Positions 26,537-35,674 of a stretch of DNA of 64,000 nucleotides are shown in pieces. The position numbers and the translations under genes were made by a program. Below the pieces are notes generated by a model. That model ran no database searches, was not told the DNA's origin, and saw nothing but the letters and a program-made list of their open reading frames with translations. Positions within the stretch are counted from its first letter, which is position 1; every line of letters starts with the position of its first letter. The stretch is from an uncultured Flavobacteriaceae bacterium (lineage in GTDB: Bacteria; Bacteroidota; Bacteroidia; Flavobacteriales; Flavobacteriaceae), in assembly GCA_947500435.1 (NCBI GenBank), contig CANMRV010000005.1:575492-639491 (forward strand). The letters run 5' to 3'.

Positions 26537-27078
26537 TACAATGCGTTTATAATTTCAACTAGTTTTTTCTTGGCTCTATGGTATTGCGATTTGGAGGTTG
26601 ATGTGCTAATGCCCAAAACTTCCCCTATCTCAATATGGTCATACCCTTCAATTAGGTATAGGTTAATAATTTGTTTATACCCTGCTGGTAGTAGCCCGAT
26701 GCCTACTTTTACTTTTTTGATATCAATGACATCTACTTTTTCCTCGGGACTATCCTCCGATAAATGAAACTCATGCACCTCCATCGGAACCACAGGAAGC
26801 TGTTTTTTCTTCAAATAGTTAATGCTTTTGTTGATGACGATACGTTTGAGCCAAGCCCCGAACGTACTTTCATAATTAAAACTGTTGAGATTTCTAAAGG
26901 CGGAAACAAAACTCTCTTGCACAATATCTTCAGCATCTTCTTTCGAGTTGAGCATGCGCCTACCAATATTGTACATCGCATCTACATACAGTTCATATAA
27001 CTCATACTGCGAGCTACTGTGGCCAGTTTTGCACTTTTCTACTAGTGCCTGATGCGTAAAACGGATATCGGTTTTCAA
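26536..27078 (-). CDS. ECF-type RNA polymerase sigma factor
   Basis: A 180-residue sigma-70 family protein with region 2 (EDAEDIVQESFVSAFRNLNSF, AWLKRIVINKSIN) and region 4 (LLPAGYKQIINLYLIEGYDHIEIGEVLGISTSTSKSQYHRAKKK, helix-turn-helix). It leads the operon with the anti-sigma and DUF4097 genes. An ECF promoter site lies upstream of it, so it is probably autoregulated and also drives the barrel gene at 24.8 kb. Confidence 0.92.
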   Translation of the reverse strand: MKTDIRFTHQALVEKCKTGHSSSQYELYELYVDAMYNIGRRMLNSKEDAEDIVQESFVSAFRNLNSFNYESTFGAWLKRIVINKSINYLKKKQLPVVPMEVHEFHLSEDSPEEKVDVIDIKKVKVGIGLLPAGYKQIINLYLIEGYDHIEIGEVLGISTSTSKSQYHRAKKKLVEIINAL

Positions 27079-27127
27079 AGGTTCCAGTTGGATTCTAAGC
27101 TTCTCAACAATTTAACTTCTCTACTAA

Positions 27128-27155
27128 AGACAATACGAAGTTAGGATAGTTGCAC
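27128..27155 (-). promoter_or_regulatory. ECF sigma promoter WTGCAAC-N17-GTCT before sigma gene
   Basis: Minus strand GTGCAAC (27149-27155), 17 bases, GTCT (27128-27131), 50 bases before the sigma factor ATG. Same spacing as the sites before the barrel and TonB genes, which supports autoregulation. Confidence 0.65.
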
Positions 27156-27168
27156 GAGGAAGGAAAAA

Positions 27169-27290
27169 AGTACGATGTATTAAGTACAAAGTAATAAGTA
27201 CGTGGTTGAATTTGAATAAAAAACATCCCCTTGAGGGGATTATAGGGGTGTTTGTGAAGCTAGCAGAAAGTTCAACAGAAACACCAACGC
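27169..27290. repeat. Composite repeat: heptad array plus GC-rich repeat, copy 3
   Basis: Six exact 7-base units (AGTACGA, TGTATTA, AGTACAA, AGTAATA, AGTACGT, GGTTGAA) at 27169-27210, then TTTGAATAAA, then TCCCCTTGAGGGGA hairpin and AGGGGTGTTTGTGAAGCTAGC...AGAAAGTT to 27290. The same order occurs at 31331. It sits between the sigma promoter and the ArsR gene. Confidence 0.75.
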
Positions 27291-27361
27291 CTAACAAAGT
27301 TGGCTTACTGATTACATGCACTCATGAAACCTGATTTAGGTTCTAATTCCTAAAACCAAAT

Positions 27362-27389
27362 TCGTTTATCGTACATTTGAATTAAACGA
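27362..27389. promoter_or_regulatory. Possible ArsR operator / promoter upstream of the regulator
   Basis: TCGTTTAT (27362) and TAAACGA (27383-27389) form an interrupted inverted repeat enclosing TACATTTG (27372-27379), a good TAnnTTTG -7 element. A related palindrome precedes the PAP2 gene. A regulator bound here would cover its own promoter. Confidence 0.45.
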
Positions 27390-27395
27390 TGTGAT

Positions 27396-27719
27396 ATGAG
27401 AATCCGATCTGAAATTTCGAGTAAGTATGTGAATGATAAGGATTATGAAATAGCAAAGGTGGCGAATGCTTTGGCACATCCGCTGCGTGTGGCCTTGGTA
27501 CGGTATCTATCTGAAAAGAATAATGGAAAGGGCGTAGACAATATTACCTGCAATAAAGATTTGGTTGAAATGTTCGATTATTCGCAATCCACTATTTCAC
27601 AGCATGTTAAAGTCTTAAAAGAGGCTGGATTGTTCATTACAGAGAGTAAGGATAAGTTTACCTATTATTATTTAAATGGCCCTTTGCTTGCTCAATTCAC
27701 CAAGTCTCTCAAGGTTTAG
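27396..27719 (+). CDS. ArsR/SmtB-family winged-helix repressor
   Basis: A 107-residue DNA-binding protein: KVANALAHPLRVALVRYLSE, then the recognition helix segment MFDYSQSTISQHVKVLKEAGLF and a wing with FTYYYLNGPLL. The cysteine-containing CNKDL is in the position where ArsR metal-site cysteines can occur, but only one cysteine is present, so metal sensing is doubtful. It probably controls itself and the next gene, since both carry a related inverted repeat upstream. Confidence 0.85.
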   Translation: MRIRSEISSKYVNDKDYEIAKVANALAHPLRVALVRYLSEKNNGKGVDNITCNKDLVEMFDYSQSTISQHVKVLKEAGLFITESKDKFTYYYLNGPLLAQFTKSLKV

Positions 27720-27767
27720 TTTATTTGTTTAATACTGATTTTGTTTCTACAATTATTATTTATAAAT

Positions 27768-27788
27768 TCGTATATCGCCAATAAACGA
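27768..27788. promoter_or_regulatory. Possible ArsR operator before the PAP2 gene
   Basis: TCGTATAT-N5-ATAAACGA is a near-perfect palindrome (one mismatch) 28 bases before the PAP2 start. The half-site and its flank (AAATTCGTnTATCG) also occur before the ArsR gene. Confidence 0.45.
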
Positions 27789-27815
27789 TTTGAATAATAA
27801 TTAATTCTTCTACCA

Positions 27816-28700
27816 ATGCGAAAATTCATCATCCTATTGCTACTTATCACCAGCACGGTCGTTCTTTCACAGGCCATTCATCCTTTAGAACCTGCTTCTA
27901 ATCACTATAAAGATTTGAAGGAGCTTAGTGCAACTCTAAATGCAGCCCGTTCGGAACTGGATAACATTAGCTTCCTGCCCAGTAAGTATAGTGCTGTAGC
28001 CTTACTGTATACGATGGCAAGTCCTGCCTACCTAAGTCGAGCCAAAATTGATGATTTGAAAAAATCCGTGGCATATCCAGCAAATAGCTCGGACCAGACA
28101 CGAGCTGAATTGGACTTCCTATTGAATTGGCAAAAAAAACGAACCAGTGAGCAGGAAGAAAGGGCAGCCCAAGTTTTAGCACCAATAGGTTATTGGCCGC
28201 ATGTTGACGTGATGAAGGATCATGGCGGTTATGCTAGGAACTTAGCGCATCTTTTCTTCGAAGGAAGAACCATTCTTGGCGAACAATGTAATGCAGACAA
28301 TTATCCAGCTACGGCTAAATTATTACGGGGAATTACAAAAGACATGCGAATCATGGAATTTACCACCAAGTACCATTTGCTAAGACCGCGCCCATATGAC
28401 TTGGAACCCGAACTGAAGCCCTTGGCTATAATGTCATCACCTTCTTTTGCTAGTGGACATACTTTATGGGCATATATTCATGCCTTTGCCTGGAGTGAAC
28501 TACTGCCGGAAAAACGAAAAGAATTCTTAGAATTAGCCTATGAAATAGGGGAGTCCCGGGAAATTATGGGCATTCACTATCCCAGTGATGAAGAAGCGGC
28601 TCGTGTACTCGCTCATGGTATGTTGTCTGCCATGTTGTCCAATCCGAAATTTAGTAGTGATTTAAAAGCGGCCAAACTCGAATGGAAAAATAAAAAGTAA
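27816..28700 (+). CDS. PAP2-superfamily phosphatase, secreted
   Basis: A 294-residue protein with a Sec signal (1-20) and the full PAP2/class A acid phosphatase signature: K185-x6-R192-P193, P209-S-F-A-S-G-H215, and S247-R248-x5-H254-x3-D258. It should be a periplasmic vanadate-sensitive phosphomonoesterase; lipid phosphate or phytate-like substrates are possible. Position after an ArsR-type gene with a shared upstream motif suggests regulated expression. Confidence 0.88.
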   Translation: MRKFIILLLLITSTVVLSQAIHPLEPASNHYKDLKELSATLNAARSELDNISFLPSKYSAVALLYTMASPAYLSRAKIDDLKKSVAYPANSSDQTRAELDFLLNWQKKRTSEQEERAAQVLAPIGYWPHVDVMKDHGGYARNLAHLFFEGRTILGEQCNADNYPATAKLLRGITKDMRIMEFTTKYHLLRPRPYDLEPELKPLAIMSSPSFASGHTLWAYIHAFAWSELLPEKRKEFLELAYEIGESREIMGIHYPSDEEAARVLAHGMLSAMLSNPKFSSDLKAAKLEWKNKK

Positions 28701-28706
28701 CATTGC

Positions 28707-29273
28707 TTAGGCAGAAACTTGCTTCCTGGCCTTCCACATGCGAACCCCAAACACAATCATGGCGACTACAAAAATCCCAAGCATCACATAATGCAACCAA
28801 TAGGGTTCTGCACCTTCAAAGTCCCCTTTGGCTCTTGCAACGTAGGTGACAGTCATTACGATTGCTACATAATAGAAGTAAACCAATTGTAACGGACGCT
28901 TCAAACGATGCAATATAAAAGGAGCAAATACAATCATCAAATAGGCCAAAGCTCCACCAAGCAGCTTGACTGGTACGAGTTCAATGTCATTGAGATATAT
29001 ATTCATGGCCAAGAAACCTAAATGAATTACATGGAGTACGGCAAAGAGTTTGATTAGATTCCGGACTTCCTTGTTTTCATTCAAGGCCTTCGGAAATGCC
29101 ATAGTGTAGCTATAGAAAGCAAATAGAAAAACTACAGCCGACAAGCGACCAGAATAGCGCGCCGCAAATCGAAATGTTTCCTCAATTTCAGGATGCAACA
29201 AATAACAAACAACAAAAATCAGCACTTCCAGTGCAACGCCCAAGCCAAGTAGTTTCGATAAGGATAGTTTCAA
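28707..29273 (-). CDS. Multi-pass membrane protein, function unknown
   Basis: A 188-residue protein with about six transmembrane helices (near 7-25, 42-60, 73-92, 101-120, 128-146, 160-180). The layout and conserved-looking histidines in HVIHLGF and FILHRLKRPLQ recall ferric reductase-like or MsrQ-type haem proteins, but I cannot confirm this. It is convergent with the PAP2 gene, 6 bases apart. Confidence 0.7.
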   Translation of the reverse strand: MKLSLSKLLGLGVALEVLIFVVCYLLHPEIEETFRFAARYSGRLSAVVFLFAFYSYTMAFPKALNENKEVRNLIKLFAVLHVIHLGFLAMNIYLNDIELVPVKLLGGALAYLMIVFAPFILHRLKRPLQLVYFYYVAIVMTVTYVARAKGDFEGAEPYWLHYVMLGIFVVAMIVFGVRMWKARKQVSA

Positions 29274-29301
29274 TAGACTGGTTGTGATTTAGTATTAATT
29301 T

Positions 29302-29357
29302 ACTTCCGACTTCCGACTTCCGACTTCGTACCTCGTATTTCGTACTTCTTACTTTGG
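29302..29357. repeat. Heptad array (reverse orientation)
   Basis: Eight consecutive 7-base units: ACTTCCG three times, then ACTTCGT, ACCTCGT, ATTTCGT, ACTTCTT, ACTTTGG. The last unit overlaps the stop of the lumazine-binding-type gene. Read on the minus strand it gives the same AAGTACG-type units as the other arrays. Confidence 0.8.
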
Positions 29358-29789
29358 AGCACTCTGCCAAATAATATTCATAATCTTCCACTGCCCATTG
29401 ACTTTGGCGAGATGAAATAAATCAATTCCCCATTCGGCGGTTAGTTTGCCTGTAGCGGTTTTGTCATTGACTTCATGGACTTCAATTTTCTTAGGAGAGT
29501 CCTTGGTAGTCCGACCGCCATCTTTATTCCAGGTGCCTGCCAAATCATAGAGCTGTTGGTAGGTCATAGGTAGATTGTCTCGATATGCACTGGACTTGTC
29601 GTCGTACCAATATCCGATTTTACGTAAGGTGGTATCTACACTACGCTCAATCAATTCGGGTTTTACTTCATATAGTGCATTGACATAATCTTCAAGGGCC
29701 GATTGCACGGCTGCTTTATCATCTTGACCAAAGGCCGAAATTGAAAGGAGCAATACGAGTGTGAATACAAAAGGGTTTAATTTTTTCAT
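29349..29789 (-). CDS. Putative lumazine-binding / NTF2-like secreted protein
   Basis: A 146-residue protein with a Sec signal (LVLLLSISAFGQ) and an NTF2-like cone fold of the Lumazine_bd family: V-x-x-A-L-E-D-Y near the start, RKIGYWYDD, and the closing WKIMNIIWQ strand. Family members are often annotated as putative lumazine-binding proteins without proven function. Confidence 0.78.
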   Translation of the reverse strand: MKKLNPFVFTLVLLLSISAFGQDDKAAVQSALEDYVNALYEVKPELIERSVDTTLRKIGYWYDDKSSAYRDNLPMTYQQLYDLAGTWNKDGGRTTKDSPKKIEVHEVNDKTATGKLTAEWGIDLFHLAKVNGQWKIMNIIWQSAPK

Positions 29790-30052
29790 GATAACAGGTT
29801 TTGATGATGAATTCTAAAACTACGATAATTGAAAGGAAAAATCAAAAGAACCAAAGATATCATCAGTGGCAAAAACCAAAAATTTTGTCCAATTGTTTTT
29901 GGTTTATTCGTCTTTAAAGTAAACAACCTTGCGGCAAGCCCACAATGTATTCGAAAAGAAAATACCTTATATTTAAAGGCAAACCTCGGAGCATTATAAA
30001 TCTCGATTATCGAGTAAATCGAAGTGTTACACAGCCTAAAGCTAAGTTGATT

Positions 30053-30748
30053 ATGGAAAATAAAGTAGTAAGTCCTGGGGAATGGAGGGCACAAAGAATA
30101 GAACTTTTAAAAAAGGAAAAGGAATTTTCAAAACTAAGGGATGAACTCTCTCATGAACGAAGGGCCCTACCTTGGGTAAAACTTGACAAACCCTATCGGT
30201 TTACCACTTCAGAAGGCGAAAAGTCTTTGGCCGAGCTGTTCGGTAGCAATAGTCAATTGGTCGTCTATCATTTTATGTTTGGCCCTCAAAGTGAAAATCC
30301 GTGTAAAATGTGCTCATTCTGGGCCGACAATTTCGATGGACTATCAGGCCACCTACATCAAAGGGATACTACTTTTTTGGCTATTTCGCGAGGACAGCTT
30401 GAAAAACTCCAAGCGTTTAAGCAAAGAATGGGGTGGACGTTTGAATGGGTTTCTTCAATGAATTCCGATTTCAATACCGATTTCCATGTCACCTTACCCG
30501 GTGGTCAAACCAATGAATACAATTACAAGAAATTTGAAATGGAAAAGGATGTTGAAAGACCAGGTATAAGTGTGTTTTATAAGAATGAAAACGACACTGT
30601 CTATCACACCTATTCCTGCTATGGCCGAGAGTTGGAAACCTTCAATACCGTATATCGTTATTTGGATATCGTACCCAAGGGAAGAGACGAGGCCGAACTT
30701 CCGTTTAGTATGGCATGGGTTGACTACCATGATCAATATGAGCAATGA
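30053..30748 (+). CDS. DUF899 thioredoxin-like protein
   Basis: A 231-residue cytoplasmic protein of the DUF899 family: VVSPGEWRAQRIELLKKEKE at the start, then VYHFMFGPQSENPCKMCSFWADNFDG, where CKMC is a CxxC in the thioredoxin active-site position, and GISVFYKNENDTVYHTYSCYGRELE. The frame is open from 29945, but the family start is MENKVVSPGEW at 30053. A redox role is likely but unproven. Confidence 0.88.
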   Translation: MENKVVSPGEWRAQRIELLKKEKEFSKLRDELSHERRALPWVKLDKPYRFTTSEGEKSLAELFGSNSQLVVYHFMFGPQSENPCKMCSFWADNFDGLSGHLHQRDTTFLAISRGQLEKLQAFKQRMGWTFEWVSSMNSDFNTDFHVTLPGGQTNEYNYKKFEMEKDVERPGISVFYKNENDTVYHTYSCYGRELETFNTVYRYLDIVPKGRDEAELPFSMAWVDYHDQYEQ

Positions 30749-30915
30749 CGGTAATAGTGACCGTTTTTAAAATTGTCAATCGATTGTTCAAATCTTCCCA
30801 ATTTTTGAAATTCATGATACAAATACCTCGTTAGGGTTTGTATAAATATAATACCAATTCTTTAGTGTTCACTTTTCTTTTATCTTTAGTGCGTAATCTT
30901 TAAATCAATCAGAAA

Positions 30916-31329
30916 ATGAAAACAAAAATCACCCTTTTAGTTGTAGTCGCCGGATTACTATACGGTTTTACGAAATATGAATCTTCGGGAGAATCTAAAA
31001 TAGAAGAAGGTATGGTTAAAGTGGCCATCTTTTACCCGAATGGGGAAGGCAATACCTTCGATATGGACTATTATACTAACAACCACATGCCCATGGCAGC
31101 AGGTTTGTTTGGTGATAAGTTGAAGGCAATGGTCATCGATAAGGGACTCGGAGGCGGTGCACCCGATTCTACTGCGCCCTATGTAGCTGTCGGATACTTT
31201 TATTTTGCGGATATCGCCACTTGCCAAAGTGAAATGGGTACGCATTCAGAGGCACTCAGAGCCGATGTGCCCAACTATACGAATATCAAACCGGTGCTTC
31301 AGATTAGTGAAGTGGTTAGTGCGGATTAA
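30916..31329 (+). CDS. EthD-domain protein with N-terminal signal
   Basis: A 137-residue protein with a short hydrophobic N-terminus (TLLVVVAGLLYGFT) and an EthD ferredoxin-like fold: VKVAIFYPNGE, FDMDYYTNNHMPMAAGLFG, ending in TNIKPVLQISEVV. EthD proteins are small dimeric enzymes or accessory proteins; secreted forms have unknown substrates. Confidence 0.82.
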   Translation: MKTKITLLVVVAGLLYGFTKYESSGESKIEEGMVKVAIFYPNGEGNTFDMDYYTNNHMPMAAGLFGDKLKAMVIDKGLGGGAPDSTAPYVAVGYFYFADIATCQSEMGTHSEALRADVPNYTNIKPVLQISEVVSAD

Positions 31330-31330
31330 A

Positions 31331-31440
31331 AGTACAAGGTACGAGGTACGAAGTATAAGGTTGAAAATTTGAATAAATAATGTCCCCTTGAGGGGACCAT
31401 AGGGGTGTTGGTGAAGCTATCAGAAAGTTTAAAGAAACAC
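31331..31440. repeat. Composite repeat: heptad array plus GC-rich repeat, copy 4
   Basis: Heptads AGTACAA, GGTACGA, GGTACGA, AGTATAA, GGTTGAA (31331-31365), then TTTGAATAAA, TCCCCTTGAGGGGA and AGGGGTGTTGGTGAAGCTATC...AGAAAGTTT. Same order as copy 3. It lies between two convergent genes, directly after one stop and just before the other. Confidence 0.75.
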
Positions 31441-31442
31441 GC

Positions 31443-32312
31443 CTACTGTATAAGGCCCTCCATCTTCTCAATAGCCTCTTTCGTTAAATCTTGTAATGTT
31501 CTGATATGTTCGGTATTAGTTTCCCAGAGTTCTTTGGGTTCTTGGGCGGCATCATAAATACTTTGACCTCGTTTAAAAGGAACGGCCCTGTCCGACTTAC
31601 TATGAATAATTAATTTGGGCATGTTTTCAATGTCAGCAATGTCTCTAACGGCAACATAATCTTGATTGTAGTCTTCGGGCTTTTTCATTAGCAACGATAA
31701 TAAAGAACCTTCCACATTGTCTTCGATAAAACTGTGTGCAGAAGCTAAACTACCATCAAGGACCAATGCATCTATTTTGGATGGGTTGTCCTTTGCAATC
31801 TTAACAGCTAACTGTCCACCTAATGACATACCGTAAACTATGGTTTTAAGACTATCGATGGGGCTACCTTCGTAAAAGTCGGTAAATGCTTCTTCGGTAT
31901 CTGCCAGGATGCCCTGGTAGCTTGGAACTCCGGTTGACTTGCCATAGCCTCTCCAATCTACAGAATAGACCATAAAACCATTATTCACCAAAGCTTTAAT
32001 GGCTTCGGCATTCGTACTTACATTACCACTATTGCCATGTATCAGAAAAATTTTCGCTTTTGGTGGTATAACGGGTTCAAATATATAGGCATAAACGGTT
32101 AAAGAATCTTCTACCTCCAAAATGGATTCATAGTATACCACATCATCTATGTCGTATACTTTTGTAGTCGGTCGATAGAAAAGTTGAGATTCATCATGGT
32201 TGGCCAAAGCCTTTACCCATGGACTCGATTGATATATATAAACGCCATACACAACAGCAAGAAGTAGTAGGGTTAAAAAAGTCCAGCCGGTAATTTTTAC
32301 TATTTTTTTCAT
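31443..32312 (-). CDS. Alpha/beta hydrolase, membrane-anchored
   Basis: A 289-residue hydrolase with an N-terminal membrane helix (about 8-27), the oxyanion motif FLIHGNSGN, nucleophile elbow GMSLGG (S163), acid D241 (HSKSDRAVPF) and H269 (NTEHIRTL). The fold resembles BEM46/ABHD13-like serine hydrolases. The active part should face outward; substrate unknown. Confidence 0.88.
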   Translation of the reverse strand: MKKIVKITGWTFLTLLLLAVVYGVYIYQSSPWVKALANHDESQLFYRPTTKVYDIDDVVYYESILEVEDSLTVYAYIFEPVIPPKAKIFLIHGNSGNVSTNAEAIKALVNNGFMVYSVDWRGYGKSTGVPSYQGILADTEEAFTDFYEGSPIDSLKTIVYGMSLGGQLAVKIAKDNPSKIDALVLDGSLASAHSFIEDNVEGSLLSLLMKKPEDYNQDYVAVRDIADIENMPKLIIHSKSDRAVPFKRGQSIYDAAQEPKELWETNTEHIRTLQDLTKEAIEKMEGLIQ

Positions 32313-32479
32313 GTGTTCTGTATGTAAGAGGTTTGGTCTTAATTGTAGAACTCGATTCTTGAAGAGATAGTATTTGGTATTCCTTTAAAAAAACCTTCTC
32401 AATTGTGATGAAAGAAATTTGATGTCGACGAGCCCTACCAAGCTATCAACGTTTGGCTAAAACCTTTTGCTGGCAGCTA

Positions 32480-35400
32480 CTATTTTCCTTTTTTCTTACC
32501 CAAGGAGACCTTATAGTCATCAATATTCCCTTTGATTTTTAGATTCAGATACTTTGTTTTTTTGTTGGGGTCTACTTCTACGATTTCATCTTCTTGTTCC
32601 TTGCTAATAACAGAGTCCGTCTTCTTTCCGAATAATTTTTGCATGGAAGCTTTTCGTACGGTTTTCCAAGGAATACGTACATAATAATCGATATTTTGAT
32701 TGTTGTCATGCGTGCCGGATAGTTCCATATGGCCTAAAGTGGATTCGATATTCATTGCGGGAATCGTAATCTTCCCTTTATTGATATCCAAATTGTTTTG
32801 CAGAGTATCAAACCGAATGCTTTGCAGGTTTTTATCGCCCATATAATCGGAAAGTGCCAGCATGGGGTCATAATTTTTTAGCTTTCCATTCAATACTTTT
32901 ACATCCATTTCTATAGTAGACTGATCTAAATCTGGAACCATATCGGGGTATACTCTTATTTTGCCCTTAATTCGGGAAGTAAGCTTTCCCTGTAAATTTT
33001 CTGAAATGAGATGGTCTTGCCCAAAATTTTCGAATTTAAACAACAACTTATCCAAATCCACATTATGCATAACCAAGTCTGGCTGCATATAGATATGCTT
33101 TGGGTCACTACCGTTAAAATAGCCACTTAACTGAATATTCCCGCCTGCGGCATCCATCTGCAAGGTATCTATGTGTATATAATGATCGGGTGTGGTGCGT
33201 ATATCCGCTTTAATATTCTGAAGATCTATTCTATGGTATATAAAGTGCGCGACATCTGCCTTGAATTGCATATCCGTAAAGGGCAACTCATAGATATTAA
33301 AGGCCTCCGCATGTTCTTTTACATCCGCAGTTTTTGAAGTAACCGCTGTTGTTGGTTTCGGCGGACCCGGATTGAACTTAAATAAGGCATCGAAGTCGAT
33401 ATAATTTGCTTTTAGTGCCAGGTAATTATCCCGTTTCCTTATCTGCGGATTTTCTCCCAAGTAATAATTCAAATCGAAATTAAAATTGGTGCGTCCTATT
33501 TCGCCATGAAAGTCTTTTATGACGATGTGCTCGTCCTCGTAATGTATCTTCCCTCTAAAATCATGAAAGCGTAGGGGATGCAATTCCATTTTGGTATTTA
33601 ACTTGTCTAGGGCCAAATCGATGGAATGCAAAGCAGAGTCTTTATAATGCATACTAGAAGCAACATGCAAGGCCAAATCGTCAAAAATTTCATGGCGATA
33701 CTCTTCTGGAACATAATTTTCTCCCTTATACGAAAAGACATCCTCTAATCGCAACTTTTTGGAAGTGAGATTAATATCTAAATCCACATCTCCGTTAAGT
33801 TCAGGTTGCATCCAAAAAGCATATTCATGTATGAGCCCATCAAAATGAAAATCACTATCGTCTATAAAGCCTGTAAAATCTACTATTTCCAGGTCTTTGT
33901 CATCGATTAAGACATCCGCATGAAAATCGTGTAGCTTATGGGGATAATGCTTTAAATCTGCATACAGACTATCAATAAAAAACTCCCCCTTTGGTAAATA
34001 CTTGGACTCCGTAAAATCTTTCGCAGAAGTCTTGAAAGAAAGCCCTAGGCTTAAATCTTTTATTTGTTCATCAATACCTTTTTGTAAGGTATCCTGTTTG
34101 GTGAAACCGGTTAATTGGGCAATATCCAAATGCTTGGAGGAAATATCTAAATGGGCTTCTACGGGAATGTTCGTATGATGCACAATCGCGGGCAAGTCTG
34201 AAAGAAAACCTGTTGCGGATACATCTGAATCCCCTATCTGGAGTTCAAACTGATTCAAATTGGCTTTTTTACCATTCATTACCAAATGGACATTCATATC
34301 ATGTAAGGGTGCCGGGAGATTCTTAGTAGTTAAACTCAGGTCTTTTATGAGCAATTCTGCAAAATAGGCCTGATTGAGTTGTTGTAATGCCAGTTCAGGA
34401 TTGTCAATGTCAACAATATCATGAAAATTCATGTTCAACGAAACTTCACCAGAGACATCTTGTACATCATCCAATTCAAAAAAGTCGGTAATAAAATCGA
34501 GATTGAAATTGGAACGTATTTGCATATCCACTTCGGGAGAATCAAAATTCTTCACAAAAACCGAACCTTCTAATTCTCCCTTTTCCAAAGAAGCTGTCAT
34601 ATCGGTAAGGGAAAATTCCATGGTGCTGGCATTTCTACTTTCTCCATTGGTAAAATGACCGTTGAAGCCCATGTTATCTATCTTTTTACCTCTTTTCGTG
34701 TTTTCTAAAAAGGCTTTTCCGGCCCCAAAATCAATATTTACGGAAGGGGTATTTCCTTTGTTGGCGGGACCTTGAATACTGGTATAAAAATAGATTTCAC
34801 CGGCATTTTTATATTTTTCCAAGATGGGTATCACATCTGTAGGAGCAAAAGCGATGAGCATATCAAAATTGGGCTTTGTGCCTTTGATATACAGATTTAG
34901 GTCTACATCATTCTCGGTGTCAATGGAGCCTTCTAACTCAAAATCACCATTTTCCATGGTAATACCAGAAGGTTCTATGTCTAGTATACCGTTATTTTCA
35001 TTAAAAACTAGGTCGGTATGGACTTCAAAATGCTTTTTACGAATGAAGGTGGTATCGCCTTCTTTGATTACATTCAATTCCAAATCCATATCGACATGCC
35101 CAGCGATGATACTATCTTGCTGACTAAAACCTCCCGTACCGGTATAGATGAATTTTTCCACATCGGTATTGGTGGCCTCATCCAAGGTGTGGATGTCCAG
35201 ATTTTTAAGCTTTATCTTTTTTAGATGAATATTGGTAGAGGATGTATCTGTTTCAGTTGTACTCGCGAGGGAGTTTTGAATATTAGTGGTATTGTTTTCA
35301 TGAATAACAATATTAAAAACACCTTCTTCAATCAATAGCGATTGAATATCATAGTTTTGATTGACAATATCCCAAAGGTTAAAACCGATATAGATGTCCT

Positions 35401-35674
35401 TGACATCCATGATGATAGGGGCATTGGCTGCTTTGGTTTCAAAAACCTGGACATCATCGACTTTTATGGAGATGTACGGAAAGTTTTTAAAAAGAGATAA
35501 TTTACTTTCGCCAACACTGATACGACCTTTGTGCTCTTGGTTGAGTTTGGCGATTTCCCCCTTAATGATGTCAGATTGGTTGCCCTGAATATAGAGTATC
35601 AGGCCTCCTAGTACCAAAATGGGCACCAAGATGAGCACTACTAAAAATCGTTTCCAGAACTTTTTAATCTTCAA
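32480..35674 (-). CDS. AsmA-family protein
   Basis: A 1064-residue protein with one N-terminal membrane helix (about 8-29) and a very long beta-rich chain, starting with the AsmA-like segment VGESKLSLFKNFPYISIKVDDVQV and ending with a strand-rich AsmA C-terminal region (NLQSIRFDTLQNNLDINKGKITIPAMNIESTLG). AsmA/TamB-like proteins are thought to bridge inner and outer membrane and move lipids. It is a single-gene unit between divergent and convergent neighbours. Confidence 0.85.
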   Translation of the reverse strand: MKIKKFWKRFLVVLILVPILVLGGLILYIQGNQSDIIKGEIAKLNQEHKGRISVGESKLSLFKNFPYISIKVDDVQVFETKAANAPIIMDVKDIYIGFNLWDIVNQNYDIQSLLIEEGVFNIVIHENNTTNIQNSLASTTETDTSSTNIHLKKIKLKNLDIHTLDEATNTDVEKFIYTGTGGFSQQDSIIAGHVDMDLELNVIKEGDTTFIRKKHFEVHTDLVFNENNGILDIEPSGITMENGDFELEGSIDTENDVDLNLYIKGTKPNFDMLIAFAPTDVIPILEKYKNAGEIYFYTSIQGPANKGNTPSVNIDFGAGKAFLENTKRGKKIDNMGFNGHFTNGESRNASTMEFSLTDMTASLEKGELEGSVFVKNFDSPEVDMQIRSNFNLDFITDFFELDDVQDVSGEVSLNMNFHDIVDIDNPELALQQLNQAYFAELLIKDLSLTTKNLPAPLHDMNVHLVMNGKKANLNQFELQIGDSDVSATGFLSDLPAIVHHTNIPVEAHLDISSKHLDIAQLTGFTKQDTLQKGIDEQIKDLSLGLSFKTSAKDFTESKYLPKGEFFIDSLYADLKHYPHKLHDFHADVLIDDKDLEIVDFTGFIDDSDFHFDGLIHEYAFWMQPELNGDVDLDINLTSKKLRLEDVFSYKGENYVPEEYRHEIFDDLALHVASSMHYKDSALHSIDLALDKLNTKMELHPLRFHDFRGKIHYEDEHIVIKDFHGEIGRTNFNFDLNYYLGENPQIRKRDNYLALKANYIDFDALFKFNPGPPKPTTAVTSKTADVKEHAEAFNIYELPFTDMQFKADVAHFIYHRIDLQNIKADIRTTPDHYIHIDTLQMDAAGGNIQLSGYFNGSDPKHIYMQPDLVMHNVDLDKLLFKFENFGQDHLISENLQGKLTSRIKGKIRVYPDMVPDLDQSTIEMDVKVLNGKLKNYDPMLALSDYMGDKNLQSIRFDTLQNNLDINKGKITIPAMNIESTLGHMELSGTHDNNQNIDYYVRIPWKTVRKASMQKLFGKKTDSVISKEQEDEIVEVDPNKKTKYLNLKIKGNIDDYKVSLGKKKGK

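Noticed and set aside
27124..27321. 65-codon minus-strand frame upstream of the ArsR gene
   Set aside because: It lies wholly in the composite repeat and the ECF promoter region and encodes low-quality repeat-derived peptide.
29188..29391. 67-codon minus-strand frame containing STKYEVR
   Set aside because: The peptide is a translation of the 7-base array and overlaps two real genes in another frame.
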